Of a stretch of DNA of 64,000 nucleotides, positions 11,026 to 25,108 are shown one piece after another. Every line of letters begins with the position of its first letter. The first letter of the stretch is position 1. Origin of the DNA: Pyrrhoderma lamaoense (taxonomy: Eukaryota > Basidiomycota > Agaricomycetes > Hymenochaetales > Hymenochaetaceae). The notes beneath the pieces were generated by a model. That model did no database searches, was not told the origin of the DNA, and worked only from the letters and a program-made list of their open reading frames with translations. Location: contig NBAZ01000006.1 of NCBI GenBank assembly GCA_002794735.1, forward strand, positions 558,001 through 622,000. Direction: 5' to 3'. A program made the position numbers and the translations under genes.

Positions 11026-13401
11026 TCAAGCAAGACTTACAACCAATGGCAAGCACGGGCCCTTTCCCTTTAATGTTGGACGTGAGATCCCAAACGCTAA
11101 CCCTTCAAATTCTTCGGCTGGTACTGATAGCGAGAATTTGAAGGAGCGGCATAGGGAAAATAATAGGGCTTTCATCCTGTAGATATAAAAAGTTCACAGT
11201 AAGTATCCCCTTCTATCTCGTACCGAAGTTAAGGAGGGTGCGCTCACTCAATAACTGCAAATCGGTAGCCAATGCAGCTTTTAGCTCCCCCATGGAAGGT
11301 CATGAGGTGTCCCCACACCCCAGGAATGCTATTAACCGTCTCTGGGAGATTGAACCATCTGTCGGGCTATAGTAGAATAAGTACTTATGTCTACTGAAAG
11401 CCCAGTTCAAAACATACTTAAAGCTATAAGCATCGTCACCCCAAAGCGACTTATCCATATTTATCCCGGCAGCAGGTATAAGTATGAATTGACCCTCCGT
11501 TATCCTAATTTAAGTGATAAGCGATAAGCAATCAACAAGAAAAATCGGAATTTGTTATAACATACCTAATTTCTTTTCTGGCTACGCCGTATTTATCGAC
11601 AAATGGCTCTGCCAGTGGAATGACATCATCTTGCATAGCTCTTCGATTCGTGAACGGAACCACACCATGGACTCGCATGGTCTCACGAACAACCGCATCT
11701 AGATATGGAAGTGCATTGAGTTCCTCCATTGTGGGGTCATCAATTGGAATCTCCTGAAGCTCTTCTCTCAACCGTTTTTGGATATCAGGGTAACGGGCAA
11801 GAGTTAGAAGACACCAGGATAGTTCATTACTATCATTATGATGGCTGTATCAGATATCCGTATTTAATTATGGATAAGTAGCGTATATATACCTAGTCGT
11901 CTCATGCCCGGCAACTAAAAATGTTGGTACCTCTGTGATTCAGGCGTTAGTATCCATTTTATAGATAATAGCCAAGGAGTTACTCACGAGCAAGAACTTC
12001 TTCGTCTGTAAGTCTTTGGCTATCTGGAATGTCTGTGTCCATATTCGCATTGACCAAAACGCTAAGCAAGTCACGTCCTTTGAGGTTATCACGAACACTA
12101 TCCGGGAGAGCGGTGCCCTTTTCTTTGTCGCCATTACCCCCAATCTTCCTCATGTGTAATAGCTCCCTACCGATACGATCCATAGTCTCCTTTGCGAAGA
12201 TGAACTCTGGAGGTGGTTTTGGCTGAATTGTTGTATCTAGTTAGTTTATGATAGCCACATTTGAAGATCAATGTAGACTGATCACTGACAAATAGAAAAC
12301 GAAGGGCTGGGAAAGATGATCGAATAAGATTCAAAACATTTGTTGCTCCTCTGTTGGTGCTGCTACTTCGGAATAAAGTAGAAAATGCTTTACTGAGCTC
12401 ATTTGTCTCTTCTCCTTCCGTAAGAGCGTCAAACTTGTAGTCAAATCCTAACGATAAATATTAAGTTATTTGTGTGTTTACGGTGATGGGGTAATATTTA
12501 CCAGCTAGGCCGATGACATCTAGTGTAGCTCGACTGATCCAAGACATAATATCCATTGTCTGTGGACCTTTCTCTCGGAGTTCAGCGGTCCATATGTCTC
12601 GCAGCTAGGTACAAATCTGAGAAATAATGTAATTAGGAAAAACGCTGGATTCCCACCTGGTTTGCTTTTTGGAAGAAAATAGGTGTCAAAGCCCTTATAG
12701 TTGAGGGTCCGAACGAGGGGTTCTGAAAAGCGCCTTAAGCTCATAATTACTTGGATCATGGAAAGTAGAAGCCTACCATTACCCTTCTCTACAAAGCACT
12801 TGTCAGTAACGTTACTTAAGTTGCGTGATAGGAAGCTTACCTGTTTCTTATGTTGATCGCCTTATAATATTTACATTTTTTAGAATAATGTAGAATAAGT
12901 CTAGATTGCTATTTACCTTCGGTAACGAGTATGCCTGAGTATAGGTAAGTAGGTGAGCATTATGGAATCTCCCGATTTTGAGAAAAACCTCACCATTTCC
13001 TAACAGTTGAGATAATATAAACCGACTTCTCTCAGGTCTCTGATACTCATACGAGTGGGACAAAATATGTCCAACAGCTCGGGTGTCGCTCGTAACAAGC
13101 GCTTCTTCCTAAATGTTAAATTGCTAAACTTCAATCAAACGTGAGAGAAGATAGAAATGGCTTTTCTTACGCAAAGAAAGGTCTTCCATTTCATAACCTT
13201 TCCATAAGTCTCGAAGTGTCTCCCTACATCTTCTAGTTTGAGGTTTTTAAATATACCCTGTATTGGGTCAAGTGATCTCGGACCAGGAAGATGTCGTAGT
13301 GGAGAGTAAAAGGGGTATAGCAGTCTTTTGACGATAAATGATATTGGATAAAGACAAGAAAGTAGAATGACGAGAGAAGCAAGTTTAGATAATTCGGACA
13401 T
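11026..13401 (-). CDS. Cytochrome P450 (tandem copy 2), apparently intact
   Basis: Haem-thiolate monooxygenase with an N-terminal membrane anchor ([18 protein letters not shown]) and hinge [11 protein letters not shown]. Readable blocks in order: [34 protein letters not shown] split over three exons; the 12-base microexon 12777-12788 (RRVM); [40 protein letters not shown]; the I-helix motif [12 protein letters not shown] (about 11890-11930); ETMR as ExxR (about 11670); PERF-region [10 protein letters not shown]; the haem loop [17 protein letters not shown] (about 11250-11310); and the last exon [17 protein letters not shown] ending VVSLA. About 12 introns. No frame break was found, unlike its left neighbour. 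Substrate unknown; ER membrane location is inferred from the anchor. Confidence 0.88.
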
Positions 13402-13572
13402 TCTCGAAGAGAGGTAATATTTCTAGCTGGAATTCTTGGCAGTTCAGTCTAGCATTTAATAGCATTCTGTTGAGGAGATTCCTGCGGTTTGCACGGCATG
13501 TGACATCAAATTTAGAAAACAGGATAGGATAAGCGCGGACTGCATGCCGAACCGAAATGATGGACAAATAAG

Positions 13573-16500
13573 TTACAACAAAATTTTACATAAACGTTTT
13601 TGCGTAGGACTATTACTGTATACTATAGCTCGGCTATTACTTGTGTCCGAAATAAGACGGCAAAGCAGTGTTACGTGAGCTTCACATATTGACGAAAAGT
13701 AAAACTCATGCTCCGAGTTGTGAGGTTGTACTAAGTTATGAGCGATTTCATGAGCAAGAGTGAAGAACCTATCACAATGTTTATTTAATGAGATAACGAA
13801 CAAATGCGGGACAAGGAGATATACATACCAAGATATATATGCTTTTGACATATCCCCCTTTTGTACATCAGTATCATCTGATTAATTTATCAGTACTGCT
13901 TTAATACAGATGGGGATTTTCGAGATTGACATACGCCATGATTCATAATATCGTAAATTTAAGAAAATACTAGCATTTCGGTTAAATGCAATCGAATCCC
14001 CAACCTTGTCGTAAAATATATTTACACTTGTAGGAGGGAGCTTATATAGAGTTCGGAGAGGCCGAATAGTATGTATGAAACGTGCAATACTATCGTGCTT
14101 TTGGGAGATAAGCGTTTTCCCGTTTGACACATCTTGAGGATAAATTAGTCAGGTCAATGATAAGTTACTTCACAGGGTAGGATACTAACCTCCAGCCACA
14201 TAAATTTTGATATCCCCCATGGTACCTTTTGAAAAATTTGATGGTTCGATAATGATGATATGTCGTGAGAAGCTGTGAGAACCAACCTGACAATATCAGG
14301 TCACTAACACGACCCGAGATATCACAGTATCCTTCATCTAGGGCCTCCCGTACTGTTTGCATACTTTCTCGGTTTTGGAGAACACCGCCTTGTTCTTCCC
14401 GGCACGCCGCGATGGCTTGCTTGATATTTGACTCTATAGATTTTACATGAGCGAATTCAGAATTTGTTCTACTGATAGTGATATATCTACCGATGCTAGC
14501 CAAAGGTGTAACGTTGTCCTGAGATTGACCTTGCTGTTCAGTTTTTGTTGAGGTTAACAAACCATGAGGTGGTCTCTGCTCCGTTTCATCTGGTGTCTGA
14601 TTAGAAGAGCTCCCAGTAGTTACCGCTGAAGAGTTCTTTTGACTCTCATCTTTGGATGCGATTCCCAGCTTCCGTTTCCAATCATTAAATTGATTGGTCA
14701 AAGTAGAGGTTGGGTGCGAAACTCTACTTATACCGGCGGTGATAAGATCCATAGCTTTCGCTTCGTTAGCAGGTGGATTTTGCACACTAGAATCGACGTT
14801 CGTATCATGGGGACCCGTGGTTATGGGAGCTACAGGGGGAGTTGGATGTTGTGGCATGAGTGGCTGGGTGTCGGACATGAGTTTTTCCAATTTTTGAGTC
14901 TGCTCTCGACGTGCCTGCTCCAGTGCTTGACGTTCCGCATTCTGCTTCATTAATATTCTATCCACTAGAGAAAATCTATGAGATTTCACATTAACACGTA
15001 TTAGAAAACAAACCATTGTAGCCTCGTCTCCGAAGTGCACGAAGATCGGTAGACAAGATCGTCATAAATAGGAGTGCATCATTGACTTTCGGCACGTCGA
15101 ATAAAACCTTGCAAAGGGAGATGGCGATCCTAATTGGGTTCAGAGAGAATATATGACGATAAATTCTGATGATACGTACTCGTACATATCAACTTGAGCG
15201 TTTCTAGCGAGCCAAAGCTCTATAGTACCATGCGAGTTTCTGCGTGTTACAGCAGAAGTATCATAACTCCGAGACGGTCTGGTCGTACCAAACAACAGAT
15301 GCTTTGTAACAACAATTTTTCCAAAAGTACGTACAATGAAATTCTTTTCATTATTCAACCAACTATACTGTACTTTGGGTCTCGCATGTGTATGTTCATG
15401 GAGGAACAAAGGAAGACGTTCCAAGATGAGGGCACGAGTTTCCTTCGCTTCTTTAGTCTCTTTCATTTCATTGATTGGATTGTTCTCTTCTTTCACCAAA
15501 CCTGATAACCTCGGTGAGCCCAACTCCAAGTAAAAGCCTGAAATAAAGATTTTAGTCCCACAAAAAAGTATCTAACGTTGATCACACAGATACCTTCAAT
15601 TATATCCTCCTGTGGAGCGGAGAATAATGAATCACCAAAAAATTGGTAGGCATTTGTGTCGTCTACAATGACAATCTGATCAGGCCTCAAAAGGTCGTAT
15701 TGCAAGTCCCACTCTTCGTCATCAAGTATATCTTCCGAAGCTTTAACATCACTCCTTTTCTTCTTTCTAGCTCTTTTGATCCCCAGTAAAAATGGTGACC
15801 TTTTCAAAAGCGTTTTGATTCCAGAAGATAACAAACGCATGTTGATTGCAACATTCCGAAGCTCTGTCAAATAGCTTTCAAAAACGCGTAAGTCTGAAAC
15901 ATATTGATGCGAATAATCTTGGCTTTTACCTATCCTTCCCCCCTGAGAGTTGATAGAAACGTTTAGGGTCGGTGAGAATAATTTGGACAATTTCTTCAAT
16001 AGATGGTTCGTGCTTTGTCCCGCAAGCACTAAGGAATGCATTGGCCCTTACCCCAAAGTCAATGAAAACGAATAATTTCGAGTGGAAATCGTCGCCACCC
16101 TCACGCTTGAAGTAACAATCCTTTGGGGCTCTCATCTGAATCTTATTCTCGACCTTTTCTGAGGAAGGCTGAATCTGAGTGGGAACAATAGGCATTTGAG
16201 CCAGTTTCTTGAATTGAGCAGTTGAAAATTCTAGAAAACGTTGGTTAACAGAGGAACCTACTATTAATTGAACAAAGTATAATGTTACCAGAGACTCGGC
16301 CAGCAAGCACTTCGAACATCTTTTGTGCTTCAGGTATTTCTCTTGGAGGGGAGCTCTCTAGTATTGGTAGGATAAGGGATGTTGGAGGATGCTGTTTAAG
16401 TTTCAGCTTTTCTGTAGCTGTGCCCCGAATACTTGGATGAACGACCATGAAACCAAATATAATAGCATCTGGATCTACATATACCTGATGTGGGGTTCCC

Positions 16501-19500
16501 ATGCTAGGTTTCCCATCATTAGAAAGAGCAGGGACAAACGCCACATCTTTGAAGTCCATAGGATCATAATCAGGATATTTAGTGATATTGTCCAACAGGT
16601 AATTTAAAGCCGTTGAACGCAAAGTTTCTTCTTGTTAGAGGCAAGACTAATTAAGTCTTTCAGAGGTGGTATACGCCTCAGGCCTAATTGAAATAGGAAC
16701 TTTGCTATACAATAAATTAATTCAGATATGTATCAAGTAGTAGTAGTAATAAAGTAGTAAGTATACCTTCTTCAGAAGATGGTCTCCAACGGTTTTGTGT
16801 GCCCCAATCAATCACAGGAAGTCGTAGCTGACGAAAAACGTCTAAAGGTTCGTACAAATCCCCGGCTTTGTACCGGTTTGCTGCGACCTGGCCTGTATTC
16901 TCTCGCACGGGACTTTTTTCCTCAGGAAAAGCGGCGGTCTGGCGTAATCTCTGCTTCTCGATATCAGATAGATCATGTTGCACGGATACCAGATATTTGA
17001 TTAGATCAGAAATAGTCCAATCGCCTGTCTTTATCATCCTTTGTTGGATAATGGAAGGCTTTTCAATTATAAACTTTATAGGGAGATATAGGAGACGAAC
17101 CGATCAAAAATGATTTGTAGATCAACATGTTTTCTTACACCAAGCGCTTCCAAAACCTTTTCGAGGTTTCCTTTCACTTGGCTGCCTTTGGGAAGAGTTA
17201 CAACAGGAAGGTCTGGAAAAATAGTCGCATTTGGAAAGTACGCTTTATCAGGCTGCTGCATTCCCGAGCGTGTGGGAATGCACGCCTTCTCCTTCATCAA
17301 CCCAGTAATCAGTGCTTGATCAGACTTGCTTATTGAAGGCCAGGATCTTGCTAAGGTACTAAGGACACGTTCTGCCCAAGTAGCTGATACTGAAAGGTCA
17401 AATTCTGGGCCATTAGTAAGGATATCAGCGCTCGTAACGAAACGAATCCAATCGACAACTGATAGCTCTTGCCAACCAAAGGAACTTTTGAGATCAGAGG
17501 CTGAGAAGCATCTGCTCACTTCCAGGGGAATTGTATGAACCGGAAATGGTCCATCAAGCGGTAGAATTGCACCCATTGTGCGGTGATTAAGAAAGCTATG
17601 GATCTGAGACAAGGGTATTATCTTTTCATTTTTGGTCCCACTGCCCATGGACAAAATCGCAGCTTCGATTAGTTGTTGCCTTACATGAGGGAGATTAGTA
17701 TGTACGTTCTCTTGGGACCAGATATCAATCCACCACTTCATGCAGGCAATAAGCTCCGTCTCGTTGAGAGGTCTCGCCTTCAGCTCACTCAAAACATCCG
17801 CAAAGGTTACCTCTTTTACGAGGCCCCGCGTTCTAAGAGCATCAATCATAGCCCGCGAGCCGTTCACTATGGTTTCTGGGACCATAGGTAACTGATTAAG
17901 GAATCTCGCAAACGTCGGGTCCGGAACGCGTACTTCTGAGGCATTTTTAACCCCAACAGTAGACATAATGGAGAATGGATGAGAGGTTGAAGATGAGAAG
18001 AACGCTGATTCAAGTAGTTGTGATACCACGACAGACGGAGTAGAGGGGTGGAACGTGAAAAATTTGAGAGCGTGTAGACTGCGATCGTAAAGCCATGTTA
18101 CCATCTGTTTATCCACTGAACTAGAACCACCTTCGGCAGACGCTTCCCAGAGTTCCCGTATATTAGCCATTTCAGTCTCATATGCTACGCGAGCCAAGAA
18201 ACCCCCGACGAATAGTAATTCCTTATTCCATACTACGTATTTGAGTATTATGAGTCTACAAAGGATTCACTGTGAACACTCACGAGAAACATTTCTATCA
18301 CTATCAAAGCATTAGTATTCGCGTGTAAAAATCGATAGTTCACATACACGAGATCTATTGATTCGCGTTCTACAGTTGGTATGAATCGAGCAGAAAGGTG
18401 TCCCCCGATACCAGTAGTTTGACCCGTAGCATGTCCCTGAGAATATCATTGAGTCAGAATACGATGAGATTTCAATTATGTTCGTTCAAGCCTCACTATA
18501 AAGACGCGAGTTGTTCCAGCCCTGATAAGATGTTAATAGCTGATTTCAGACAAATGAAACTTCGCATACCCTTCCAGATCTGCCCGAAGACCTTGAAAAA
18601 TACTACTTGAATTTTCGCGAGACTCATCCTCCTTTTTGCTGGCATCGTATTCTGCTTTACCTGTCTAAATTTACAAGTCATTTATACTATACAGTCTCGT
18701 GAAAAATAGACTAACATAGATCAGATCAAGTCGCAGATGATTAGGAGGGTTTTTCTTAGTTGATCTCTGAATTTCTGTGATCATTTTCTTATCAAGCCGA
18801 ACATCAACATCTACTGAAAATATTTGCAAGACTACAGTCGATTTCCGTAAATCAAACGGATCCTTATTCTCAGGAGTAGAATCTTGAGGAGCAGGGGACT
18901 GAGATGGTACCGGACTGGAGAAAGAAGAGAAAATGGAAGAAAAGAAGCCTGAAGAAACCGTGGCGGCACGGACAGCTTGAATAAGAATTTGAGGTTTTGA
19001 GCTTCCAACATCATAAACACACTGTGCCACTTCAGCTTCAATATATAGGGCTGAAGAGAGGGTTTTCAGAATACACGCATTTAGAGTGAAGAGCAATGAA
19101 TCCCCACGTACGCTTTGAAGAGATCGACTTCATACGCATGGTTGACAGCGGGCTGGACGTCTTAAAACCCCGAGGAATAGATATATTAGTAGAGTTTCCT
19201 GTATCCTTGACTAAACGAGCGAGAAGCATCCCATCAAGGAGGATTTTGACTTCTCGGAGGTTAACCATGAAAGTAATGGATGATGCGAGGAAGCGGACAA
19301 GATCAAAAGCAATGGGCATGGGCGAAGGCTCACGCAATGGCATCTCAAACGACGTCCATTCTGATCGCTCCGGAAGACTACCTCGTCTAGCAAAGAGCTG
19401 GTCCTTCTTATCCTTCCAGTAGAAACCCATCCATTGGTCTATATTATTTTGTCCTTCAGACTCGTGTTGAACAGATTGAAATTGTAAGTACCTCCTGATG

Positions 19501-20198
19501 TTACGAAGGGCTCCTCTGTTATGGAAAATAGACTATAAAAGCCTGTGTCCCATCATCAGTACTAGAATGGGATATTGTACGCCAACATACCAACTCCAAA
19601 GGCTCCTATTTTTTCTTCGTCTGGGTTCCCTTCCGCTATTATCCCCGTGAGACCTGAGAAAGGTCTGTATAGCATGACGACGTACCGATTTTTTTCAGTC
19701 TATTCCAGTCTTCATCACGAAATACAATACCATCATTTTTAAAGGTCCACTGTGCCAGCTAGAAATGCTTAAGCGGATGTACGAGATATATTAAAGAGTT
19801 AAAGTACCTGGACGGACTTTAAATCTAGTGCCTTTCTTGCTACTTCATCGGATGTTGAATTCTGTACCTCCTTTCTCTTATTCAGATGTACTTGCGTCTC
19901 AAAATGTATCTCTGCTGATTTGGACGCTGCATCATCGGAGTTTTGTAATAATTCTCTAAATACTGTGTTCATAATGTTAAAGTTGGGTGGACTCTATAAG
20001 AACGCTTAGACGTACCAGTAAACTCTCCAGAGTAACGAGCGAGAACTTTATCTATCAGAGCTCTTTGATTCACTTCAACAGATTCATCATGACCACTACT
20101 CCACTAGTAGTAGAGTTCATTGATACTCAGATTCCCTTTCAGCTGAACTTGAGAACAAAGGCTATTTGACATACCAAGCTTTCTCTATCAACAGCCAT
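13573..20198 (-). CDS. DUF3684 / sacsin-like GHKL ATPase with C-terminal HEIAH motif
   Basis: A protein of well over 1,500 residues spread over many exons. The start MAVDRESL is a tiny exon at about 20175-20198, followed by SSGHDESVEVNQRALIDKVL. The GHKL ATP-binding fold is visible: N box VFRELLQNSDDA (about 19960), FKNDGIVFRDEDWNRLKKI, AEGNPDEEKIGAFGVG (about 19600) and FYSLFSITEEPFVTSG. A Ser/Pro-rich insertion lies at 18880-18990. The largest exon is 17076-18197. A low-complexity Gln/Pro segment lies near 14600-14950. The C-terminus has KVGDSIAFNRNASIFLNLRY, then LAHEIAHNLVQPHNSEHEF and YFSSICEAH, i.e. an HExxH zinc-binding motif with downstream Glu candidates. The ATPase part is typical of sacsin/NO VEIN-like proteins and the family is DUF3684. 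Function unknown; an ATP-driven chaperone or protease is an inference. Ends at TAA 13573. Confidence 0.85.
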
Positions 20199-20547
20199 TA
20201 ATCATCCAGGCTTGTATGACAGAGACTTCCTTAGGTCTCTTCGTCAGAAGTAATCTGGCCACAGCCTAAATTGCACAAAACGGAAGCACGGAAGTTTACT
20301 GGGTTAGATGGAAGTACGTTAGTACACACGCTATTGAGTTCGTTATGGCTACGGCGCCGAGGCGGGAACGCATTAGGTGATTGTTGGTAATTATTATACA
20401 TTACATAATAGAGCATTGGACTCCAACTTTTCCTAATGGGTTTGTTTGTATGTATTTTGATCTATGCGAGATCTCACAGTCACAGTGGATAGTGTGTTCG
20501 TTCATTAGTAATGTCGAAATATACTAGTTTAAATATTATACAGTAAA
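20199..20547. other. Intergenic
   Basis: About 350 bases between the DUF3684 start codon and the stop of the WD40 gene, both on the minus strand. No gene seen; presumed DUF3684 promoter. Confidence 0.5.
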
Positions 20548-23500
20548 CTAATTTAGAGTGGGCTCTGAGTTCCTTTCACCTTGCCTTATTATAGTGGTAT
20601 CTTCCTCCTTCAAAATTACAGCTGAAAAAAGATCCTTAGACAGGTTGCTGATACTACACTTCCACTGTCTTATAGAGCCGTCAATGAACCCCATGCATAT
20701 TGAGAATGCTACACTATCAGGATCCCAGACGGCAGCTGGTATCACGGAACCAGTAAATGTCCTTGAAGATGATGTGGGCTTATCTTTCCATTCACTATAT
20801 ATCTCTCTACCCTTTATGTTGTGAGTATGTTGAAGAAGGTTTCCACTGTCCGTCGCAAATATGTATGTATCTCCATCTGAAGACAAACATTTCAGTAGAT
20901 AGATATGGATACGATGAATGGTATAGATTTACCTTCGGATATGGTAAGCACAAGCTCATCTGTAGAGGTTCCAAATATTCCACAACCAGTTAGCCTCTCC
21001 CCGCTCAGTTTCTCTCCAGTCTTGGTTCGAAAATCTAAAATTCGTTCCGGAAACAACCCTTCCGGAGAAGGCCTTCTCTGAAGAGTATCATCCGGCTTTT
21101 CATACCTCCATATGTGCGGGGGTGCCTTACATGAAGAGTTAGATGCTGTTCAAAGCTGTTAAGGAAACATAACTCACGAAGACACTAAAGTTCACAATTA
21201 AGTGGTTTGGGGAGACGGTCGATGATTTTATGCTAGCAACATCGCGACCAATTTTCTCAGTTCTATACGATGTTTGCTTAAGTTAGTTTCAGAAATGGTA
21301 CCGCATAAGTAGTACGAACTGCTCAATTATATTTTGATCAAGATTATACACTATGATAATGCGAAGTAAGGCATCAAAGCTCAGGATATATCGATATGGA
21401 GGGGTTGAAACTCACATATTAGTCTCTGGCGACTAGGGATAGACTTCCCCGGTCTAGGATAAGTCTCCTGTACTGTCAAACATATGGCCCTACTTCCATC
21501 ATGTGCTATGATAAAATCCTGAATGTAGATATCAGGGATCTCATAGACCTTTTCTGGCTGTACAGAACGTTAAAGATCCTTTTATATAGCACATATAGCT
21601 AAGTTGGACTTACTACTCCACGAGCGTCCTTTGGTTTAATATCCGTCAACAGGAGAATATATACAAGGGAGACAACACTCACGAATTCTGTTATCACACT
21701 ACCTTTGCATGTGAAGAATACTAGAAGTACTCAGCTACCTGATCAAACAGGTCAAAATAATCAGCATACCGTTCTTCTGAGGGTGCCATTTAACAATGTC
21801 TGCTTCTTGGTGAACAAGAAATCCACTACGCTTCTTCGTGGTGGACGGCTTCAGTAAGGGGTAAATGAGGACTTTGTCGATACAGTTAAAATATGATAAC
21901 GCACCAACACATTCCATACAAAAGTAGAGTGGGACATTCGTAATAATACTCTTTCAGAATCTGGAGACCTGGAATGAGAAATGTAAAGAAGACATATTCT
22001 GACTGAGGCTAGCTCTGGGATTTACCACTCGATCTGCTGGACAATGTCGGATAATTTAGCTGCTCCCAGTGAGACATCTGGACTCTGATAATGACTTGAA
22101 TTTCTGAATGGTGCATAAAAGATATACTGCCTACGTCTGTACTTATAACTGAGCAGTTTTCTTTAGGGCTAATTTGGATTGTTTGTCAACAAGTTACTCA
22201 ATTAAAGACAATAACAACCTACTGGTTATTTCCCACGCAAAGAAAGCACCCGTTTGGGCTATAAGCCAAGCTTCGTACGACTTGTACATCCATTGGCAGC
22301 GGAGGAAGTGAGTGACCTTCCTCACTTGATGGATGTAGAACAGAAGGAATATCAAGATTGGTCCCATGTGAGGTAATTGATTGGACTGCGTGAGATGAAT
22401 TCGATCCTTCGTGACTCCCTTTGGCCGGATCCTTCACAACTTCTCTGATATAAGCATTAGCCTCTTGAAGTGGAGATGTGGGGTCGTCATCGCATCCTGT
22501 CACTTGTATGATTGGAGGAGCTTCAGTCTTTGATACCGGCTCAACTACTTTCCCTTGCTCGATATCCATGTTCTCCAGTGAAGGTCTTCTCTGGGATCCG
22601 ACGGAATCTCGTCTTATAGATACTTGTGCCCAGTCCTTAACTCTACTCCACGTGTCCTTAGGTGGCGATATATGCATAAAGCAGAACCATAGGCTGATGA
22701 ATAGTAATACTAAGAATTGCAATATGGCTATAGTAGTGACTATAACTTTAGAGACTGTGGCCTTGATCGATGTCAATACTGGGCTTCTCGGAGTCTGATT
22801 GATTCAACTCACTTGAGGTAGAAGATGAGTTTCTAAAAGGAGCCCAACAAAGGAGAGAAATATTACAGTCAGAAACAAGGCGTCTGCTGACATCGTGAAC
22901 CATTGCGATACTTGTAACATAGATTGCATGTCTCGGAGTCTATGAGCGCTCCTATTATCGAGTCTATGAAGGCATGGAAATCAAATCACAGACTAGGCGT
23001 AGATAAGTTGTTTGCTTACATAAATTTCTTTATCAAAGACTCTGCTACATTGGCAAACATAGCCGTCACCGTAAAAAAAAGTATTACAAGCCAGAAACCT
23101 TCTGCAGCAGATTTCAAAGAGCCGGAATTCTGAAAGGTAGCTATGGAAAGCATGATAGCAAGTAACACTGAGAATACGGTGAGAAATGTTATCATATGCA
23201 TAGCTCTATTATAGTCTCCCTCCCATCTCTTGACACGCCTTTCTCTATCTGATAAAATCAGGTTTCAGAGTGTAATAGCTAAGATGTAGGTAATATGAAC
23301 CATACTAATCCTGATCATCCTTGACAAACACGTATGACTATCATCAATTAGTCGTGTCAATTGCACTATCATCTCAAAAGTATGTTGTCGAAAGCGGATC
23401 CCGGACATCCTTCTATTTGTCTTGTTATCTAGAGCAATGAGTTAGAATTGCTCGTAGTTAGTAAAGAGACACGCAAAGAAAGCACCTTTCAAGTACTGAG

Positions 23501-24621
23501 ATTCCGACTACCTCAAGGGCAACACGTTACACCCCAACTATTGTTCAAGTATAGGAACGCACCTCAGCAAGTTTTGTCAGGGTGGAAAATAGCTCTTCGT
23601 CAACGTCACCAGTTGTCAAGAGCTCCCTCTCCCACAGTATTCTTGTCAATAACTGGTTTGAATGAGCAAAGGATGCGAACGCTGACGCAAGATTATTAAT
23701 ATAGACTAGATGATATCAAGGTAAGTTCAGAACAATATAATGGTAGCGATATCCTACTTGCCTTCGTGAGGAGGGCCTGTATCCGCCTGTGTGAGCCGTT
23801 CAATGTGTTGGTGTAGGTATCCTGATATTCCTCTTAGGTTCATTGCCAGCTTTGTGCAAGCATTTGCAACATCAATATCATAAGCTTCATTGAAGAAATT
23901 ACACATTTGTTCCAACTCAAAACTCTGAGATTAGTTCAAATAGATGATCCATAGTGTACAAACATACAGTGCGTTGTAAAAGTATATTTTTTCTGTTAGG
24001 ATCAATTAGATCCTATGATCAAGGTACTAAAAGACACTGTGACTACCTTTCGAAAGACCTGAGCTTTTCTGAAAGATTGAACTTCGGGTTCTGTATGCCC
24101 TTAATGGCTCTTACAATAAACAGTTACAAATGTATGATGTGTTCATATAGCGTCTAGATCACACCTATTACTTGATTCCTGTTAATCGACCTCCTAAGAG
24201 TATTACGTCTCGGACCTGCAGATTGGGTTTGTATCAAGTGCAACTGCGCCATAGGTAAGCTCACTTCGAGTCTGAGGAATCGTATGAAAACTGTGGCGTT
24301 CTATTGGAGATGTCTGTATGTCTGTGATCCTTGATAAATTGACTAGTGAGTTAGGCAAGACTTCAAACCTACTGACCTTCATTATTGTTTCTTACGAATT
24401 CTAGCTGATTTGGAGTGGTATATAATATACTCATGAGTCTGGAGAGCAACTCTCGTTCCCCGTTGTCATCTCATCATACGAACGAGTATTGATATTATTA
24501 TAATTATTATTGACTGATCCTGGGTCGAGTGGAGAACGATAAGTATAACTTCGCATGAAGGAAGAATGTGATTCAATGGTTTAACAAACATACCTTCATA
24601 GGGAATATTGCCATACTCCAT
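20548..24621 (-). CDS. Four-helix membrane protein with C-terminal WD40-like repeats
   Basis: A many-exon gene starting MEYGNIPYE (24621) and ending NSEPTLN. After a soluble N-terminal part (LYTTPNQLEFVRNNNEG; SELTYGAVALDTNPICRSE; ANACTKLAMNLRGISGYLHQ) come hydrophobic helices: MITFLTVFSVLLAIMLSIAT and FWLVILFFTVTAMFANVAES (23016-23201), ADALFLTVIFLSFVGLLLET (about 22830-22890) and VIVTTIAILQFLVLLFISLW (about 22690-22740). A linker rich in Ser and acidic residues follows. The C-terminal half contains beta-propeller-like segments (VVRSLAYSPNGCFLCVGNN; IWRYEKPDD; CMGFIDGSIRQWKCS). I recognise the WD40 type but not the membrane domain; it resembles in layout the membrane/WD40 proteins of mushrooms. 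Exon boundaries are partly approximate. A plasma-membrane or endomembrane scaffold is an inference. Confidence 0.72.
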
Positions 24622-25108
24622 CTTCAAGAAATATTTTGTAGTAATAGAAGAAGCGTTAAGAGTTTGTGAGCGGGTAGGCCAGCTATTCGCACAGAAGCTG
24701 ATATATTCAAGCTATAGAAATAGCATTGTACCAAGTGGCAAGAGCAGGCTCAGTGGGCTTCATGTATTTCATTCACTTGCCAACAGAGCACACGTTTCCG
24801 TAATGAAAGTCTAATTCAAATACAGCAAAAAAGGCTTCTTGTAACTCTAATATAGTATCACTAGCAACAAACCAGAGAAGGGAGCCGTGCAGCCAACGAA
24901 ACGGGCGTGTTGGAAACTTTGTGTAGTAAGTGCGTCATGTAGGGGCTTCGAGATCATTCCGTGCGTGCACTATTGGAGATAGCATCCTTAAACATGACAC
25001 TTGCACACCAAAAGAACAGGAAACAGTCTTCATCATTGTCTCTTAATAATTTTTTTTGCTCATTCGTAACTGCAGAAGTTCGGGAGACAAAGAGTCAAAA
25101 CTTTGAAT
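24622..25108. other. Divergent promoter region
   Basis: About 490 bases between the WD40 gene (minus) and the Hikeshi gene (plus). Open frames here (24608-24814, 24961-25164) are shadows or overlap the known starts. No further gene. Confidence 0.5.
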
